Positions 1 through 7,449 of a DNA stretch of 13,202 nt are shown here, in pieces. The stretch's first letter is position 1. Each line of letters starts with the position of its first letter. A program made the translations under genes and the position numbers. The notes beneath the pieces were generated by a model. It saw only the letters and a program-made list of their open reading frames with translations, was not told where the DNA came from and searched no databases. This DNA is from Acidobacteriota bacterium (GTDB taxonomy: Bacteria > Acidobacteriota > Vicinamibacteria > Vicinamibacterales > 2-12-FULL-66-21), in contig JACDDJ010000020.1 of the NCBI GenBank assembly GCA_013817065.1, forward strand, positions 1-13,202, written 5' to 3'.

Positions 1-2
1 TC

Positions 3-944
3 TTAGATGAGCTCGCGACCGGACAGGAGGCGGAACGCCTCGATGTACTTCTCTCGCGTCTTCTGGACCACCGGGTCAGGAAGAGAAGGAACCGGCGGTT
101 GCTTGTTCCACTTGATGTCCTCCAGGTAGTCACGCACGAACTGCTTGTCGAAGCTCGGGACGCCATGGCCCGGCGTGTATGACTCCCGCGGCCAGAAGCG
201 CGACGAGTCAGGGGTCAGCACTTCATCGATGAGGACGATGTCGGTGGCGGGGTTGCCGTCGCGCACCAGGCCGAACTCGAACTTGGTGTCGGCGATGATG
301 ATGCCCTTCGACTCGGCGTGCTCGCAGCCGCGGCGATAGATCTCCAGCGTGAGGTCCCTCAGTCGCGTGATCAGGTCCTGCCCGACGATCTCGCCGGCCT
401 GCTCGAACGAGATGTTCTCGTCGTGTCCGGTGTCTGCCTTGGTGGCTGGCGTGAAGATCGGTTCCGGCAGTCGGTCGGATTCGCGCAGGCCGGTTGGGAG
501 CTTGATCCCGCAAACCGCACCCGTCTGCTGATACTCCTTCCAGCCCGACCCCGACAGATAGCCGCGCGCGACGCATTCCACCGGCAGGGGACGGGTCATG
601 CGCGCGAGCATCGTGCGGCCGCGCAGGACATCTGCGTGCGGGCGTGCGGCGGCGGGGAAGTCCTCCACGTTGATCCCAAGAAGATGGTGCGGCACCAGTC
701 CCTCGAGCCGTTCGAACCAGAACGCCGAGAGCTGGGTGAGGACCTTGCCCTTGTCGGGAATGCCTGAGCCGAGCACGTAGTCGAACGCCGAGATGCGGTC
801 GGTCGCAATCATCAGCAATGCGGTCTCGCCTGAGTCGAGCGCGACTTCGTAGACGTCGCGAACCTTGCCGCGGCGGTGCAGCTGAAGACCCGTAAGGGCT
901 GTTTCGAGGACAGGAGTAGAAGTGGACAACTGAGTGCGCCTCAC
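3..944 (-). CDS. purC: Phosphoribosylaminoimidazole-succinocarboxamide synthase (SAICAR synthase)
   Basis: The product is a cytosolic enzyme of de novo purine synthesis that uses ATP to join CAIR and aspartate into SAICAR. At 313 residues it is the longer, yeast ADE1-like form rather than the roughly 240-residue E. coli form. Visible family signatures are GKVRDVYEV (residues 26-34), ATDRISAFD (47-55), IPDKGKVLTQLSAFWFE (62-78), VECVARGYLSGSGWKEY (122-138), the PIFTPATKAD block with GHDENISF (162-180), DTKFEFG (219-225) and LIDEVLTPDSSRFWP (238-252). The start is GTG at 944; no Shine-Dalgarno site precedes it, but it sits shortly downstream of a good promoter. The gene is complete, with a TAA stop at 3-5. 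Gene order to the left is unknown because the window ends there. Family assignment is very secure; the exact start codon is less so. Confidence 0.97.
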   Translation of the reverse strand: MRRTQLSTSTPVLETALTGLQLHRRGKVRDVYEVALDSGETALLMIATDRISAFDYVLGSGIPDKGKVLTQLSAFWFERLEGLVPHHLLGINVEDFPAAARPHADVLRGRTMLARMTRPLPVECVARGYLSGSGWKEYQQTGAVCGIKLPTGLRESDRLPEPIFTPATKADTGHDENISFEQAGEIVGQDLITRLRDLTLEIYRRGCEHAESKGIIIADTKFEFGLVRDGNPATDIVLIDEVLTPDSSRFWPRESYTPGHGVPSFDKQFVRDYLEDIKWNKQPPVPSLPDPVVQKTREKYIEAFRLLSGRELI

Positions 945-959
945 GAAGAAAGAGCGTGA

Positions 960-988
960 AGATTACAACTCCAATCCTCAAAACTCAA
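960..988 (-). promoter_or_regulatory. Candidate sigma-70-type promoter for purC
   Basis: Reading on the minus strand, TTGAGT (988-983) is followed by a 17-nt spacer and TAATCT (965-960). This matches the vegetative -35/-10 layout with optimal spacing. Transcription would begin near 953, leaving a leader of only about 9 nt before the GTG start at 944. That fits the lack of a ribosome binding site. The -35 matches the consensus at four of six positions. The call is inference from sequence only. Confidence 0.5.
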
Positions 989-1019
989 ATCCGCTGGCGG
1001 ACGCGGCCATGTCGCGCTG

Positions 1020-2171
1020 CTATTTGGATCGCAGCGCGATGTCTCCCCGCTGACTGCGGAGAGTGATCGTCGGCCCGCCGCCCTTGATGCTGCCGTTCAG
1101 CCGCGTCTCTCGACGACTATCTGCAGGCTCGCCCCCGGGTGGCGCGACGACCCGGAGTCCCGCCTGCTCGAGCTCGCCGGCGACGGTGATCTTTCCGTTG
1201 ATGCTGAGGGCATCGACCGTGAAACCGCCGGGCGGCACCGCGACCTCGATCGGCTCCTCGCCCTCGTTGTAGATGGCCAGCGGAGCCGGCGCCGCCATGC
1301 TCACGCGGATTTCGGTCTCGCGCCCGTCGATCCGTGCGTCGGTCTGCAGTCCATTGAAGGTCACCTTGCCGAGATTTGCATTGACCCGGATCGGACCTCG
1401 CAACCCATCGACCGTGTCGAACTGCACATCTGTGGTCCTGGACTCGACTTCCAGAGCACCGGTGAACCCTTCACCGCGGAATTCGCCCCCTTGCAGCGAG
1501 AGTGTCACGTCGCCGTGGACCTGCCCGACGCGGACCCGTGCGCCGGCCGCGGTCGTGAGCTTCAGGGATCCGACGTCCTTGATCGTTGCGGTCGACCCGC
1601 GCTGGGTGAGGCTGACGGCGCCTTTCACGTTCGTGATGGTCGTGGCGGCCCGCGACACCCCGATTGCGACCAGGGCCACATTGGTGATCGTCATCTCGCC
1701 GTTCTTCGCGTCCGCCTTGAAGGCGAGGCGAGAGGGGACCTTCAGCCGCAACGTCGGCCGTTGCGTTCCCTCGTCCGGGAAGTTGGTGGTGGCGATGACC
1801 AGCACGCCGCCGGCTTCGTCGAACGTCAACGTGCTCTCTTTTGCCAGCTTTTCGGCTTCCGCCTTGTCGAAGCCGTTCGACCGCACGTGGAACTCGACGC
1901 TGATATCGGTCCGGTCTTCACCCGTCACGGCAATCCCGCCGATCGGCATGCGAACGCGGATCTCCGTCAAGCCCTCGGCTGCCGGCCTGGTGAATGTCTG
2001 CGTCACCTCGGCAGACTCGGGTCTGCCGCGAACCTCGCGACGGATGTTGTCGATGATCCTGGAAAACGAGAAGCCCCTTGCACTCGGATCCGGCGGCGGC
2101 GCGGTGAACTGGTAGACGAGTGCGCCCACCAGCACAAACCCGACGACGAGCAATAACTCACGTTTTCCCAT
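1020..2171 (-). CDS. Membrane-anchored DUF4097-like beta-repeat protein
   Basis: The 383-residue product starts with a short basic segment and one hydrophobic stretch (about residues 5-22, LLLVVGFVLVGALVYQF), read as a signal anchor or signal peptide. A proline-rich linker follows. The rest alternates short strand-like segments with turns (for example GEMTITNV, TTITNVKGAVSL, STATIKDVGSLKL, GDVTLSLQGG, GPIRVNANLGKVTFNG, NGSIKGGGPTITLRSQRGDIALRS). This pattern is typical of DUF4097/putative adhesin proteins that fold as a right-handed beta-solenoid outside the cytoplasmic membrane. Such proteins have no established biochemical role. I chose ATG at 2171 over a GTG six codons upstream (2189), because AGGTGA lies 7 nt before the ATG. 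The start is only 18 nt from the divergent start at 2190. Stop is TAG at 1020-1022. Fold class is fairly secure; function is unknown. Confidence 0.8.
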   Translation of the reverse strand: MGKRELLLVVGFVLVGALVYQFTAPPPDPSARGFSFSRIIDNIRREVRGRPESAEVTQTFTRPAAEGLTEIRVRMPIGGIAVTGEDRTDISVEFHVRSNGFDKAEAEKLAKESTLTFDEAGGVLVIATTNFPDEGTQRPTLRLKVPSRLAFKADAKNGEMTITNVALVAIGVSRAATTITNVKGAVSLTQRGSTATIKDVGSLKLTTAAGARVRVGQVHGDVTLSLQGGEFRGEGFTGALEVESRTTDVQFDTVDGLRGPIRVNANLGKVTFNGLQTDARIDGRETEIRVSMAAPAPLAIYNEGEEPIEVAVPPGGFTVDALSINGKITVAGELEQAGLRVVAPPGGEPADSRRETRLNGSIKGGGPTITLRSQRGDIALRSK

Positions 2172-2178
2172 AGACTTG

Positions 2179-2184
2179 TCACCT
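2179..2184 (-). promoter_or_regulatory. Shine-Dalgarno site that decides the start of the DUF4097-like gene
   Basis: On the minus strand AGGTGA (2184-2179) lies 7 nt before ATG at 2171. It falls inside the extension that the upstream GTG (2189) would add, so the ATG is the better start. It is one of only a few recognisable ribosome binding sites in this window. Confidence 0.7.
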
Positions 2185-2189
2185 AACAC

Positions 2190-3248
2190 ATGCGTTCACG
2201 GGGCCGCTCGATCCTTATTCTCGCTGTCACCGCGGGTCTGCTGGCCTTTTTCTTCCGCGACGTCGACGTTGCCGGCGTCTGGGCCGAGACCCGCCGCGCC
2301 AATCCGTGGCTGCTGATCCTGGCCGTCCTGGCGACGCTCTTGACTTACCTGTTTCGCGCCTGGCGGTGGCAGGCCCTGCTCGCGCCGATCGGAAGCGCGG
2401 GTTTTTCGAACGCGTTCCGCACGACGGTGATCGGTTTTGCGGCCAACACCTTCGTCCCCAGGGCCGGTGAGGTCATCCGGCCTTACCTGCTGGCGCGAAT
2501 CGAAGGGCTGCGGCCTACTGCTGCGTTCGCGACGATTATCATCGAACGCCTCCTCGATCTCGCCGTCGTCCTGCTGATGTTCGGCTTTTTCGTGCTGACG
2601 ATACCGGCCGGTGTGGTCTCGGGCGATGCCGACAAGTTCGCGCACGTCAAATTCTGGGGCAGCGTGGCGGCAGGCGCCTCGGTCGTCGGCCTCGGCTTCC
2701 TGTTCGCATTGGCCGGGCATCCCGAGCGGCTTGGCCGCGCTGCTGGCCGCGTCGAAGCGATCCTGCCGGCCCGGGCCGCGCGCCTGCTCGCACAATTCGT
2801 CGAGGCCTTTGCCCAGGGGCTTGCCGTGATGCGTCAGCCCGGGCGCCTCGCCATAGCACTCGTGTTGTCGTTCCCGCTGTGGATGTCGATCGCCGCCGGG
2901 ATCTGGCTGACATCTCAGGCGTTTCATATTACGTTCCCGTACACGGGTTCGTTCCTCGTGATGACGTTGCTGGTGGTCGGAGTCGCGATGCCGACACCCG
3001 GCGCGATCGGCGGATTCCACGCGGCCTACCAGATCTGCGTCGAGACGTTTTTCGCCGCATCACCGGACCAGGCAGTGGGCGGCGCGATCGTCCTCCATGC
3101 CATCTCGTTCGTGCCGGTAACCGCGCTGGGGCTTTTCTACATGGCACAGGACGGTCTCACCTTCAGCGGAGTTCGTAAGATTGCGCAGGCATCTGAGCAG
3201 GAGCCCGGCGCGACGCAAGTCAAGGGGACGGGAGCGACATCGCGATGA
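2190..3248 (+). CDS. LPG synthase transmembrane/flippase-like (UPF0104) integral membrane protein
   Basis: The 352-residue product is a polytopic inner-membrane protein with hydrophobic segments near residues 7-22, 40-56, 76-88, 122-143, 157-176, 220-241, 253-267 and 297-318. It carries the hallmarks of the lysylphosphatidylglycerol-synthase transmembrane (AglD/UPF0104) family: N86 followed by VPRAGEVIRPYLL (89-101), IIIERLLDL (117-125) and MPTPGAIGGFHAAY (267-280). The C-terminal aminoacyl-transfer domain of MprF is absent, so it should not be called an LPG synthase. Homologues are annotated as flippase-like and are thought to act on lipids or glycolipids; the substrate here is unknown. ATG at 2190 has no Shine-Dalgarno site; TAGACT at 2171-2176 could be a -10, but no clear -35 is present. 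The stop overlaps the nrdR start (ATGA at 3245-3248), indicating cotranscription and coupled translation. Confidence 0.85.
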   Translation: MRSRGRSILILAVTAGLLAFFFRDVDVAGVWAETRRANPWLLILAVLATLLTYLFRAWRWQALLAPIGSAGFSNAFRTTVIGFAANTFVPRAGEVIRPYLLARIEGLRPTAAFATIIIERLLDLAVVLLMFGFFVLTIPAGVVSGDADKFAHVKFWGSVAAGASVVGLGFLFALAGHPERLGRAAGRVEAILPARAARLLAQFVEAFAQGLAVMRQPGRLAIALVLSFPLWMSIAAGIWLTSQAFHITFPYTGSFLVMTLLVVGVAMPTPGAIGGFHAAYQICVETFFAASPDQAVGGAIVLHAISFVPVTALGLFYMAQDGLTFSGVRKIAQASEQEPGATQVKGTGATSR

Positions 3249-3703
3249 AGTGTCCATTTTGCGCGCACCTCGGGGACAAGGTCGTCGACTCCCGCGAAAG
3301 CAAGGAGGGCGAGGTGATCCGCCGCCGTCGGGAGTGCCTCGGGTGCGGACGGCGCTTTACGAGCTACGAGCGGATCGACGAGATCCCTTACATGGTCGTC
3401 AAGAAAGACGGCAGCCGCGAACGCTTCGAACGGCAGAAGCTGATGGCCGGGCTTCTCAAGGCGTGCGAGAAGCGCCCGGTGAGCGTCGCTTCACTCGAAG
3501 CCGTCGCCGACCGCGTCGAATCGGCGCTCCAGGAGAAACCCGAGCGGGAGATGAGTACCGAGGAGGTCGGGGCCTTCGTCATGAATGAACTGCGGACGCT
3601 CGACAAGGTTGCCTACGTGCGGTTCGCCTCGGTCTACCGCCACTTCCGCGACATCGGCGAGTTCATGACCGAGCTGAAGGACCTGCTGAATGCCAAGGAG
3701 TAG
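3245..3703 (+). CDS. nrdR: Transcriptional repressor NrdR
   Basis: NrdR is a small cytosolic repressor that binds NrdR boxes at ribonucleotide reductase promoters, with DNA binding set by the adenine nucleotides held in its ATP-cone. The 152-residue product has the full architecture. A zinc ribbon uses C3-P-F-C6 and C31-L-G-C34, with the basic stretch VIRRRRECLGCGRRFTSYE around the second knuckle. The ATP-cone spans about residues 49-139 (VVKKDGSRERF at 51-61, KVAYVRFASVYRHF at 121-134). Length is the usual 150-160. The start overlaps the preceding stop by 4 nt, and GGGAG (3230-3234) lies 10 nt upstream. No nrdA/B/J gene or NrdR-box pair is visible here, so its targets lie elsewhere. ntrY follows after 21 nt. 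Confidence 0.97.
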   Translation: MKCPFCAHLGDKVVDSRESKEGEVIRRRRECLGCGRRFTSYERIDEIPYMVVKKDGSRERFERQKLMAGLLKACEKRPVSVASLEAVADRVESALQEKPEREMSTEEVGAFVMNELRTLDKVAYVRFASVYRHFRDIGEFMTELKDLLNAKE

Positions 3704-3724
3704 CTCCGCCAGCTGATCGCGCCA

Positions 3725-6022
3725 ATGCCCCCCGTCACTGACACTCGCCCGACGCTCCCGGTCCGCAAGGGGGCGGTGCGACAGGCTCCTGCCCCACGGC
3801 GGCCACTGCGCGACAATCCACGCCTGATTCTCCTCGGGATCGTCGCCCTCATCGCCGCGCTCGTCGGCATGAGTATCCTTGCCGACCAGTCGGCAGAGAT
3901 GAACCCGGATTTCCTCACCGAGGTGGTCGTTTACGCGCTCTCCGCCGGCGTCTTGATGATGCTCATCGCACTGGCCTTCGTGCTGGCGCGCAATATCGTC
4001 AAGCTGGTGGTCGAGAGACGGCGCGGACTGCCATTCTCGCGATTCCGCGCCAAGCTGGTCCTGGCGCTCCTGGGGCTCACGATTGTTCCCTCGGTGCTGG
4101 TGCTCCTGGTCGGTGGCCAGTTGATTCGCAACAGCACGGCACGATGGTTTGCCGATCCGGTTGAGAAGGTGATGTCGTCGGCAAAGGACATCGCAGTGGG
4201 CTACTACGACGAGCGGCAGGCGGACGTCGCCGCCCATGCGGCTCGTATTGCCCGCGCGGTGCCGCTCGACGCGCTCCGCGCCGGCGAAGTGGCGCAGATT
4301 CGGAGAGCGATCGAAGGCGACGTCCGAGAGGGGCGCGTCGCACTGGTGGAGGTTTACCGCGTTCAGGCAGGCGCGGCCCCTCGCGCCGTAGTGGCGGTGG
4401 AGTCGCCGACGCTGGCTCGGTTGAAGAGCCGCGGTTCGGCGGACCGGCTCGCCGCCCGGATCGCATCGGGCAGCAGCGACGTCACCGCCCACGATCCAGT
4501 CGAAGGCGGCGAACTGGTGCGGGCGGGCGTTCTCGTCAGAGACGCGTCGGGCAGCCCGCTGGGGGTGGTGATTGTGAGCCACCTGCTCTCCGGCGCGCTG
4601 GCGCAGAATTCGCGGCGGATCACCGAAGCATACGAAGGCTACACACAGCTCCTGGTCATGCGGCCTGCGCTCGAAGGCGTATACCTGTCGATTTTCCTGA
4701 TGATGACGCTGATGATCCTGATCAGCGCAACCTGGATCGGGATGTACCTCGCTAAACGCATCACCCGTCCGATCCAATTGCTGGCGGCTGGCGCTCGCGA
4801 GATTGGCGCCGGTCGACTGGATCACCGCATCGAGCCCGAGACGCGCGACGAGTTCGGCTCGCTGGTCGAGGCGTTCAACACCATGGCTGGCGCGCTCGCC
4901 GCGAGTCAGCGCAAGCTCGAACGATCGAAGCTGGACCTCGAGCAGAAGCACGTCGAGGTCGAGGAGCGCCGGCAGTACATCGAAACCGTCCTCGAGCGCA
5001 TCGCAACCGGTGTCGTCTCGATTGGACCGGAAGGGCAGATCGAAACGCTCAACACCGCCGCGGTCCGCTTGCTCGGTGTCCCCGCGGACGCGGTTGGCGA
5101 GCAGGCTGCCGCAGTGTTCGAGCGGGACGACCTGCGCCCGCTATGGCAGATCATCCAGCGCGCGCGTAATGGTGCCGCTGCGCCGCCGGCGGAGGAGATC
5201 GCCCTGGCACGCGACGGCAGGGAAGTGCACCTCGCCGCCGCCGCGACACTGTTGCCGGCAAGCGACGGTTCACCTGCCGGCACCGTCCTGGTGTTCGACG
5301 ACGTGACGCCGTTGATCCGGACGCAGCGGGTGGCCGCCTGGCGTGACGTGGCGCGACGGCTGGCACACGAGATCAAGAATCCGCTCACGCCCATCCAGTT
5401 GAGCGCGGAGCGCCTGCGCCGGCAATTCGCGTCTGCACCCCCAAACGCCCGAGCCCTGATCGACGAGTGCACCTCCACGATCGTCACCGAGGTCGACTCG
5501 CTCAAGGCACTGGTGGACGAGTTCGCGCAGTTCGCGCGCATGCCGGCGCCGAAGGCGACGCCGACCGATCTCAATGTGGTGCTGACCGAAACGATGTCGC
5601 TCTACGCCGGGTTGTTCAAGCACATCACGCTCAACTGCCGATTGGGCGAAGGCGTTCCGCTCGTTCGGATCGACGCGGAACAGATCCGCCGGGTAGTGAT
5701 CAATCTTGTCGACAACGCGGTCGAGGCTTTGGGCGGCGCCGCCGCTGGTCCGCGGCCCGATGGCCACGCGCCTGAAATCGAAATCGGAACGCATCACGAC
5801 CCGGTCAACGGTGTCGTGCGGGTGACGATCGCCGACAACGGTCCCGGCATCCCGCCCGAGGATCGTGACAAGTTGTTCATGCCGTACTACTCGACCAAAC
5901 GGCGCGGCAGTGGACTGGGCCTGGCCATCGTCAGGCGGATCATTGCCGAACACGGTGGCGCTATTGACGTCGCCGATAACGTCCCGTCGGGTACGATCTT
6001 CAACATCGAGTTGCCATGTTGA
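3725..6022 (+). CDS. ntrY: NtrY-type membrane sensor histidine kinase
   Basis: The 765-residue kinase should autophosphorylate on His548 and pass phosphate to NtrX, encoded next door. In order: a basic proline-rich N-terminus; membrane segments near 32-53, 66-88 and 109-134; an extracytoplasmic sensor region about 135-315; a fourth membrane segment about 318-342; HAMP at about 343-395 (KRITRPIQ, DEFGSLVEAFNTM); a coiled-coil stretch 395-420; a PAS domain about 420-530; the HisKA motif RRLAHEIKNPLTPIQLSAER (544-563); then an ATPase domain with VINLVDNAVEAL (658-669), DNGPGIP (704-710) and GSGLGLAIVRRI (728-739). Three membrane segments before the sensor loop and one after it is the NtrY plan. 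ATG at 3725 has no good Shine-Dalgarno site, so the start is uncertain; the gene probably shares the nrdR transcript. The signal is unknown. Confidence 0.93.
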   Translation: MPPVTDTRPTLPVRKGAVRQAPAPRRPLRDNPRLILLGIVALIAALVGMSILADQSAEMNPDFLTEVVVYALSAGVLMMLIALAFVLARNIVKLVVERRRGLPFSRFRAKLVLALLGLTIVPSVLVLLVGGQLIRNSTARWFADPVEKVMSSAKDIAVGYYDERQADVAAHAARIARAVPLDALRAGEVAQIRRAIEGDVREGRVALVEVYRVQAGAAPRAVVAVESPTLARLKSRGSADRLAARIASGSSDVTAHDPVEGGELVRAGVLVRDASGSPLGVVIVSHLLSGALAQNSRRITEAYEGYTQLLVMRPALEGVYLSIFLMMTLMILISATWIGMYLAKRITRPIQLLAAGAREIGAGRLDHRIEPETRDEFGSLVEAFNTMAGALAASQRKLERSKLDLEQKHVEVEERRQYIETVLERIATGVVSIGPEGQIETLNTAAVRLLGVPADAVGEQAAAVFERDDLRPLWQIIQRARNGAAAPPAEEIALARDGREVHLAAAATLLPASDGSPAGTVLVFDDVTPLIRTQRVAAWRDVARRLAHEIKNPLTPIQLSAERLRRQFASAPPNARALIDECTSTIVTEVDSLKALVDEFAQFARMPAPKATPTDLNVVLTETMSLYAGLFKHITLNCRLGEGVPLVRIDAEQIRRVVINLVDNAVEALGGAAAGPRPDGHAPEIEIGTHHDPVNGVVRVTIADNGPGIPPEDRDKLFMPYYSTKRRGSGLGLAIVRRIIAEHGGAIDVADNVPSGTIFNIELPC

Positions 6023-6027
6023 AGACC

Positions 6028-6034
6028 AGAGGGA
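6028..6034 (+). promoter_or_regulatory. Shine-Dalgarno site for ntrX
   Basis: AGAGGGA lies 7 nt before ATG at 6042. It supports that start over the in-frame ATG far upstream at 5865, which lies inside ntrY. Confidence 0.65.
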
Positions 6035-6041
6035 CCGATTC

Positions 6042-7418
6042 ATGAGGCCCACCGTCCTGATCGTGGACGATGAGGCTGGTGTGCGCAGCGCCCTCGGCGG
6101 CGTCCTTCGCGACGAAGGGTATGCCGTTGAAGCGGTCGAGAGTGGCGAAGCCTGCCTCGATCGCGTGATCCGAGCCGCGTTCGACGTCATCGTGCTGGAC
6201 ATCTGGCTGCCGGGCATGGACGGCCTGGCCACGCTCGAGAAGCTCCGGCACCGTCGCGTCGATTCTCCGGTCGTGATGATTTCCGGGCACGGGAACATCG
6301 AGTCCGCGGTTCGCGCCATCAAGCTCGGCGCGTATGACTTCGTCGAGAAACCACTGTCGCTGGAAAAGACCGTGCTGGTGATCGGTAACGCCGTCAGACA
6401 GCGCCGGCTCGAGGCCGAGAACCGCGCTCTACGAGCTACCGTCGACAAGCGTTTGACGATGGTGGGGGAGAGCTATGCGATGGGGCAGTTGCGCGAACAG
6501 ATCGCGATGGCGGCTCCCACGAATGGGCGCGTGCTGATCTTCGGCGAGAACGGCACCGGCAAGGAGCTCGTCGCGCGGAGTATCCATGGTCTCAGCCGGC
6601 GACGGAACGCGCCGTTCATCGAACTGAATTGCGCGGCGATCCCCGAGGAGCTGATCGAGAGTGAGCTCTTTGGCCACATGAAGGGCGCCTTCACCGGCGC
6701 GGTCGCCGATCGTCGCGGCAAGTTCGAGCTCGCCGATGGCGGGACGCTCTTCCTCGACGAGATCGCCGACATGACGCTCAAGACGCAGGCGAAGGTCCTT
6801 CGTGCGCTGCAGGAACAGGTGGTGGAGCCGGTGGGTGGCACCAACACGGTCAAGGTCGATGTCCGTGTGCTGGCAGCAACGAACAAAGACCTGCCGACCG
6901 AGATCCGCGCCGGACGCTTCCGCGAGGACCTGTACTTCCGCCTCAACGTCATCCCCGTGTACGTGCCGTCTCTGCGCGACCGTGACTCCGACATCCCCGT
7001 CCTTGCCGATCACTTCATGGCTGAACTGGCGCGGGAGTATGGCCGACGTCCGAAGCGTCTCGACACCGGCGCGGCGACCGGCCTGCGCAGCTACGGATGG
7101 CCGGGTAACGTCCGCGAACTTCGCAACGTCATCGAGCGCCTGATCATCATGGTGCCCGGCGAAGTCATCACGCTGGAGGACCTCGCCTTCCTCGATGGTC
7201 GCAGCGTTCGTGATGTCACGACCACGACCGAAGAGGTCGTGACACTGCACGAAGCACGGGATCGCTTCGAGCGCGACTACATCCTGAAGGCGCTTGCCGC
7301 ACAGGCGGGGAATATCTCCCGCACGGCGGAGGTCCTGGGCGTGGAGCGCAGCAACCTCTACCGCAAGATGAAAGGCTTCGGCATCATTCCGTCACGGCGG
7401 GAAGAGGAGAGCGCATGA
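6042..7418 (+). CDS. ntrX: NtrX-type sigma-54-dependent response regulator
   Basis: The 458-residue product is the likely partner of NtrY, 19 nt upstream. The receiver domain (about 1-120) has the acidic pair D9/D10, phosphoacceptor D53 (VLDIWLPGMDG), S81 and K103. The central AAA+ domain has Walker A GENGTGKE (168-175), an intact GAFTGA loop (215-220) and Walker B GTLFLDE (234-240). A Fis-type helix-turn-helix closes the protein (about 425-446, ISRTAEVLGVERSNLYRKMK). The intact GAFTGA implies it can contact sigma-54; some alphaproteobacterial NtrX proteins lack this motif and act with sigma-70. The start is set by AGAGGGA 7 nt upstream. The gene ends 31 nt before the convergent formimidoyltransferase gene, with no clear terminator between. 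Target genes are not visible. Naming as NtrX rather than another NtrC-family regulator rests on the adjacent NtrY. Confidence 0.93.
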   Translation: MRPTVLIVDDEAGVRSALGGVLRDEGYAVEAVESGEACLDRVIRAAFDVIVLDIWLPGMDGLATLEKLRHRRVDSPVVMISGHGNIESAVRAIKLGAYDFVEKPLSLEKTVLVIGNAVRQRRLEAENRALRATVDKRLTMVGESYAMGQLREQIAMAAPTNGRVLIFGENGTGKELVARSIHGLSRRRNAPFIELNCAAIPEELIESELFGHMKGAFTGAVADRRGKFELADGGTLFLDEIADMTLKTQAKVLRALQEQVVEPVGGTNTVKVDVRVLAATNKDLPTEIRAGRFREDLYFRLNVIPVYVPSLRDRDSDIPVLADHFMAELAREYGRRPKRLDTGAATGLRSYGWPGNVRELRNVIERLIIMVPGEVITLEDLAFLDGRSVRDVTTTTEEVVTLHEARDRFERDYILKALAAQAGNISRTAEVLGVERSNLYRKMKGFGIIPSRREEESA

Positions 7419-7440
7419 CGGATGGAAGATGGTAGATGGT
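7419..7440 (+). repeat. Short imperfect heptamer repeat between convergent genes
   Basis: Three heptamers stand in tandem: CGGATGG (7419-7425), AAGATGG (7426-7432) and TAGATGG (7433-7439). They begin directly after the ntrX stop and nearly fill the 31-nt convergent gap. There is no inverted repeat, so a hairpin terminator is unlikely. The units look like a small microsatellite; similar GATGG repeats occur between genes in acidobacterial genomes, to my recollection only. Confidence 0.55.
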
Positions 7441-7449
7441 CAAGCCCCT

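Noticed and set aside
978..1001. Possible intrinsic terminator for the DUF4097-like gene (TCCG-CTGG-CGGA at 990-1001, then a T-rich stretch on the minus strand)
   Set aside because: The stem is only 4 bp and the T run is interrupted by G. The T-rich part doubles as the proposed -35 of purC.
1273..2115. Open frame of 280 codons on the plus strand opposite the DUF4097-like gene
   Set aside because: The opposite strand encodes a regular beta-repeat protein with a signal anchor and a ribosome site. The plus-strand translation is Ser/Arg/Pro-rich without recognisable motifs.
3491..4951. Long open frame of 486 codons on the minus strand, antisense to nrdR and ntrY
   Set aside because: It lies wholly opposite well-supported coding sequence. 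Its predicted product is rich in Arg, His, Gln and Asp without domains or hydrophobic periodicity, which is typical of antisense frames in GC-rich DNA.
5865..6041. Longer in-frame start for ntrX inside ntrY
   Set aside because: The added 59 residues precede a canonical receiver-domain start and have no matching homology. The ATG at 6042 has a good ribosome site.
5270..6448. Open frame of 392 codons on the minus strand across the ntrY-ntrX junction
   Set aside because: It is antisense to the kinase catalytic domain and the receiver domain, both intact, and shows no family features of its own.
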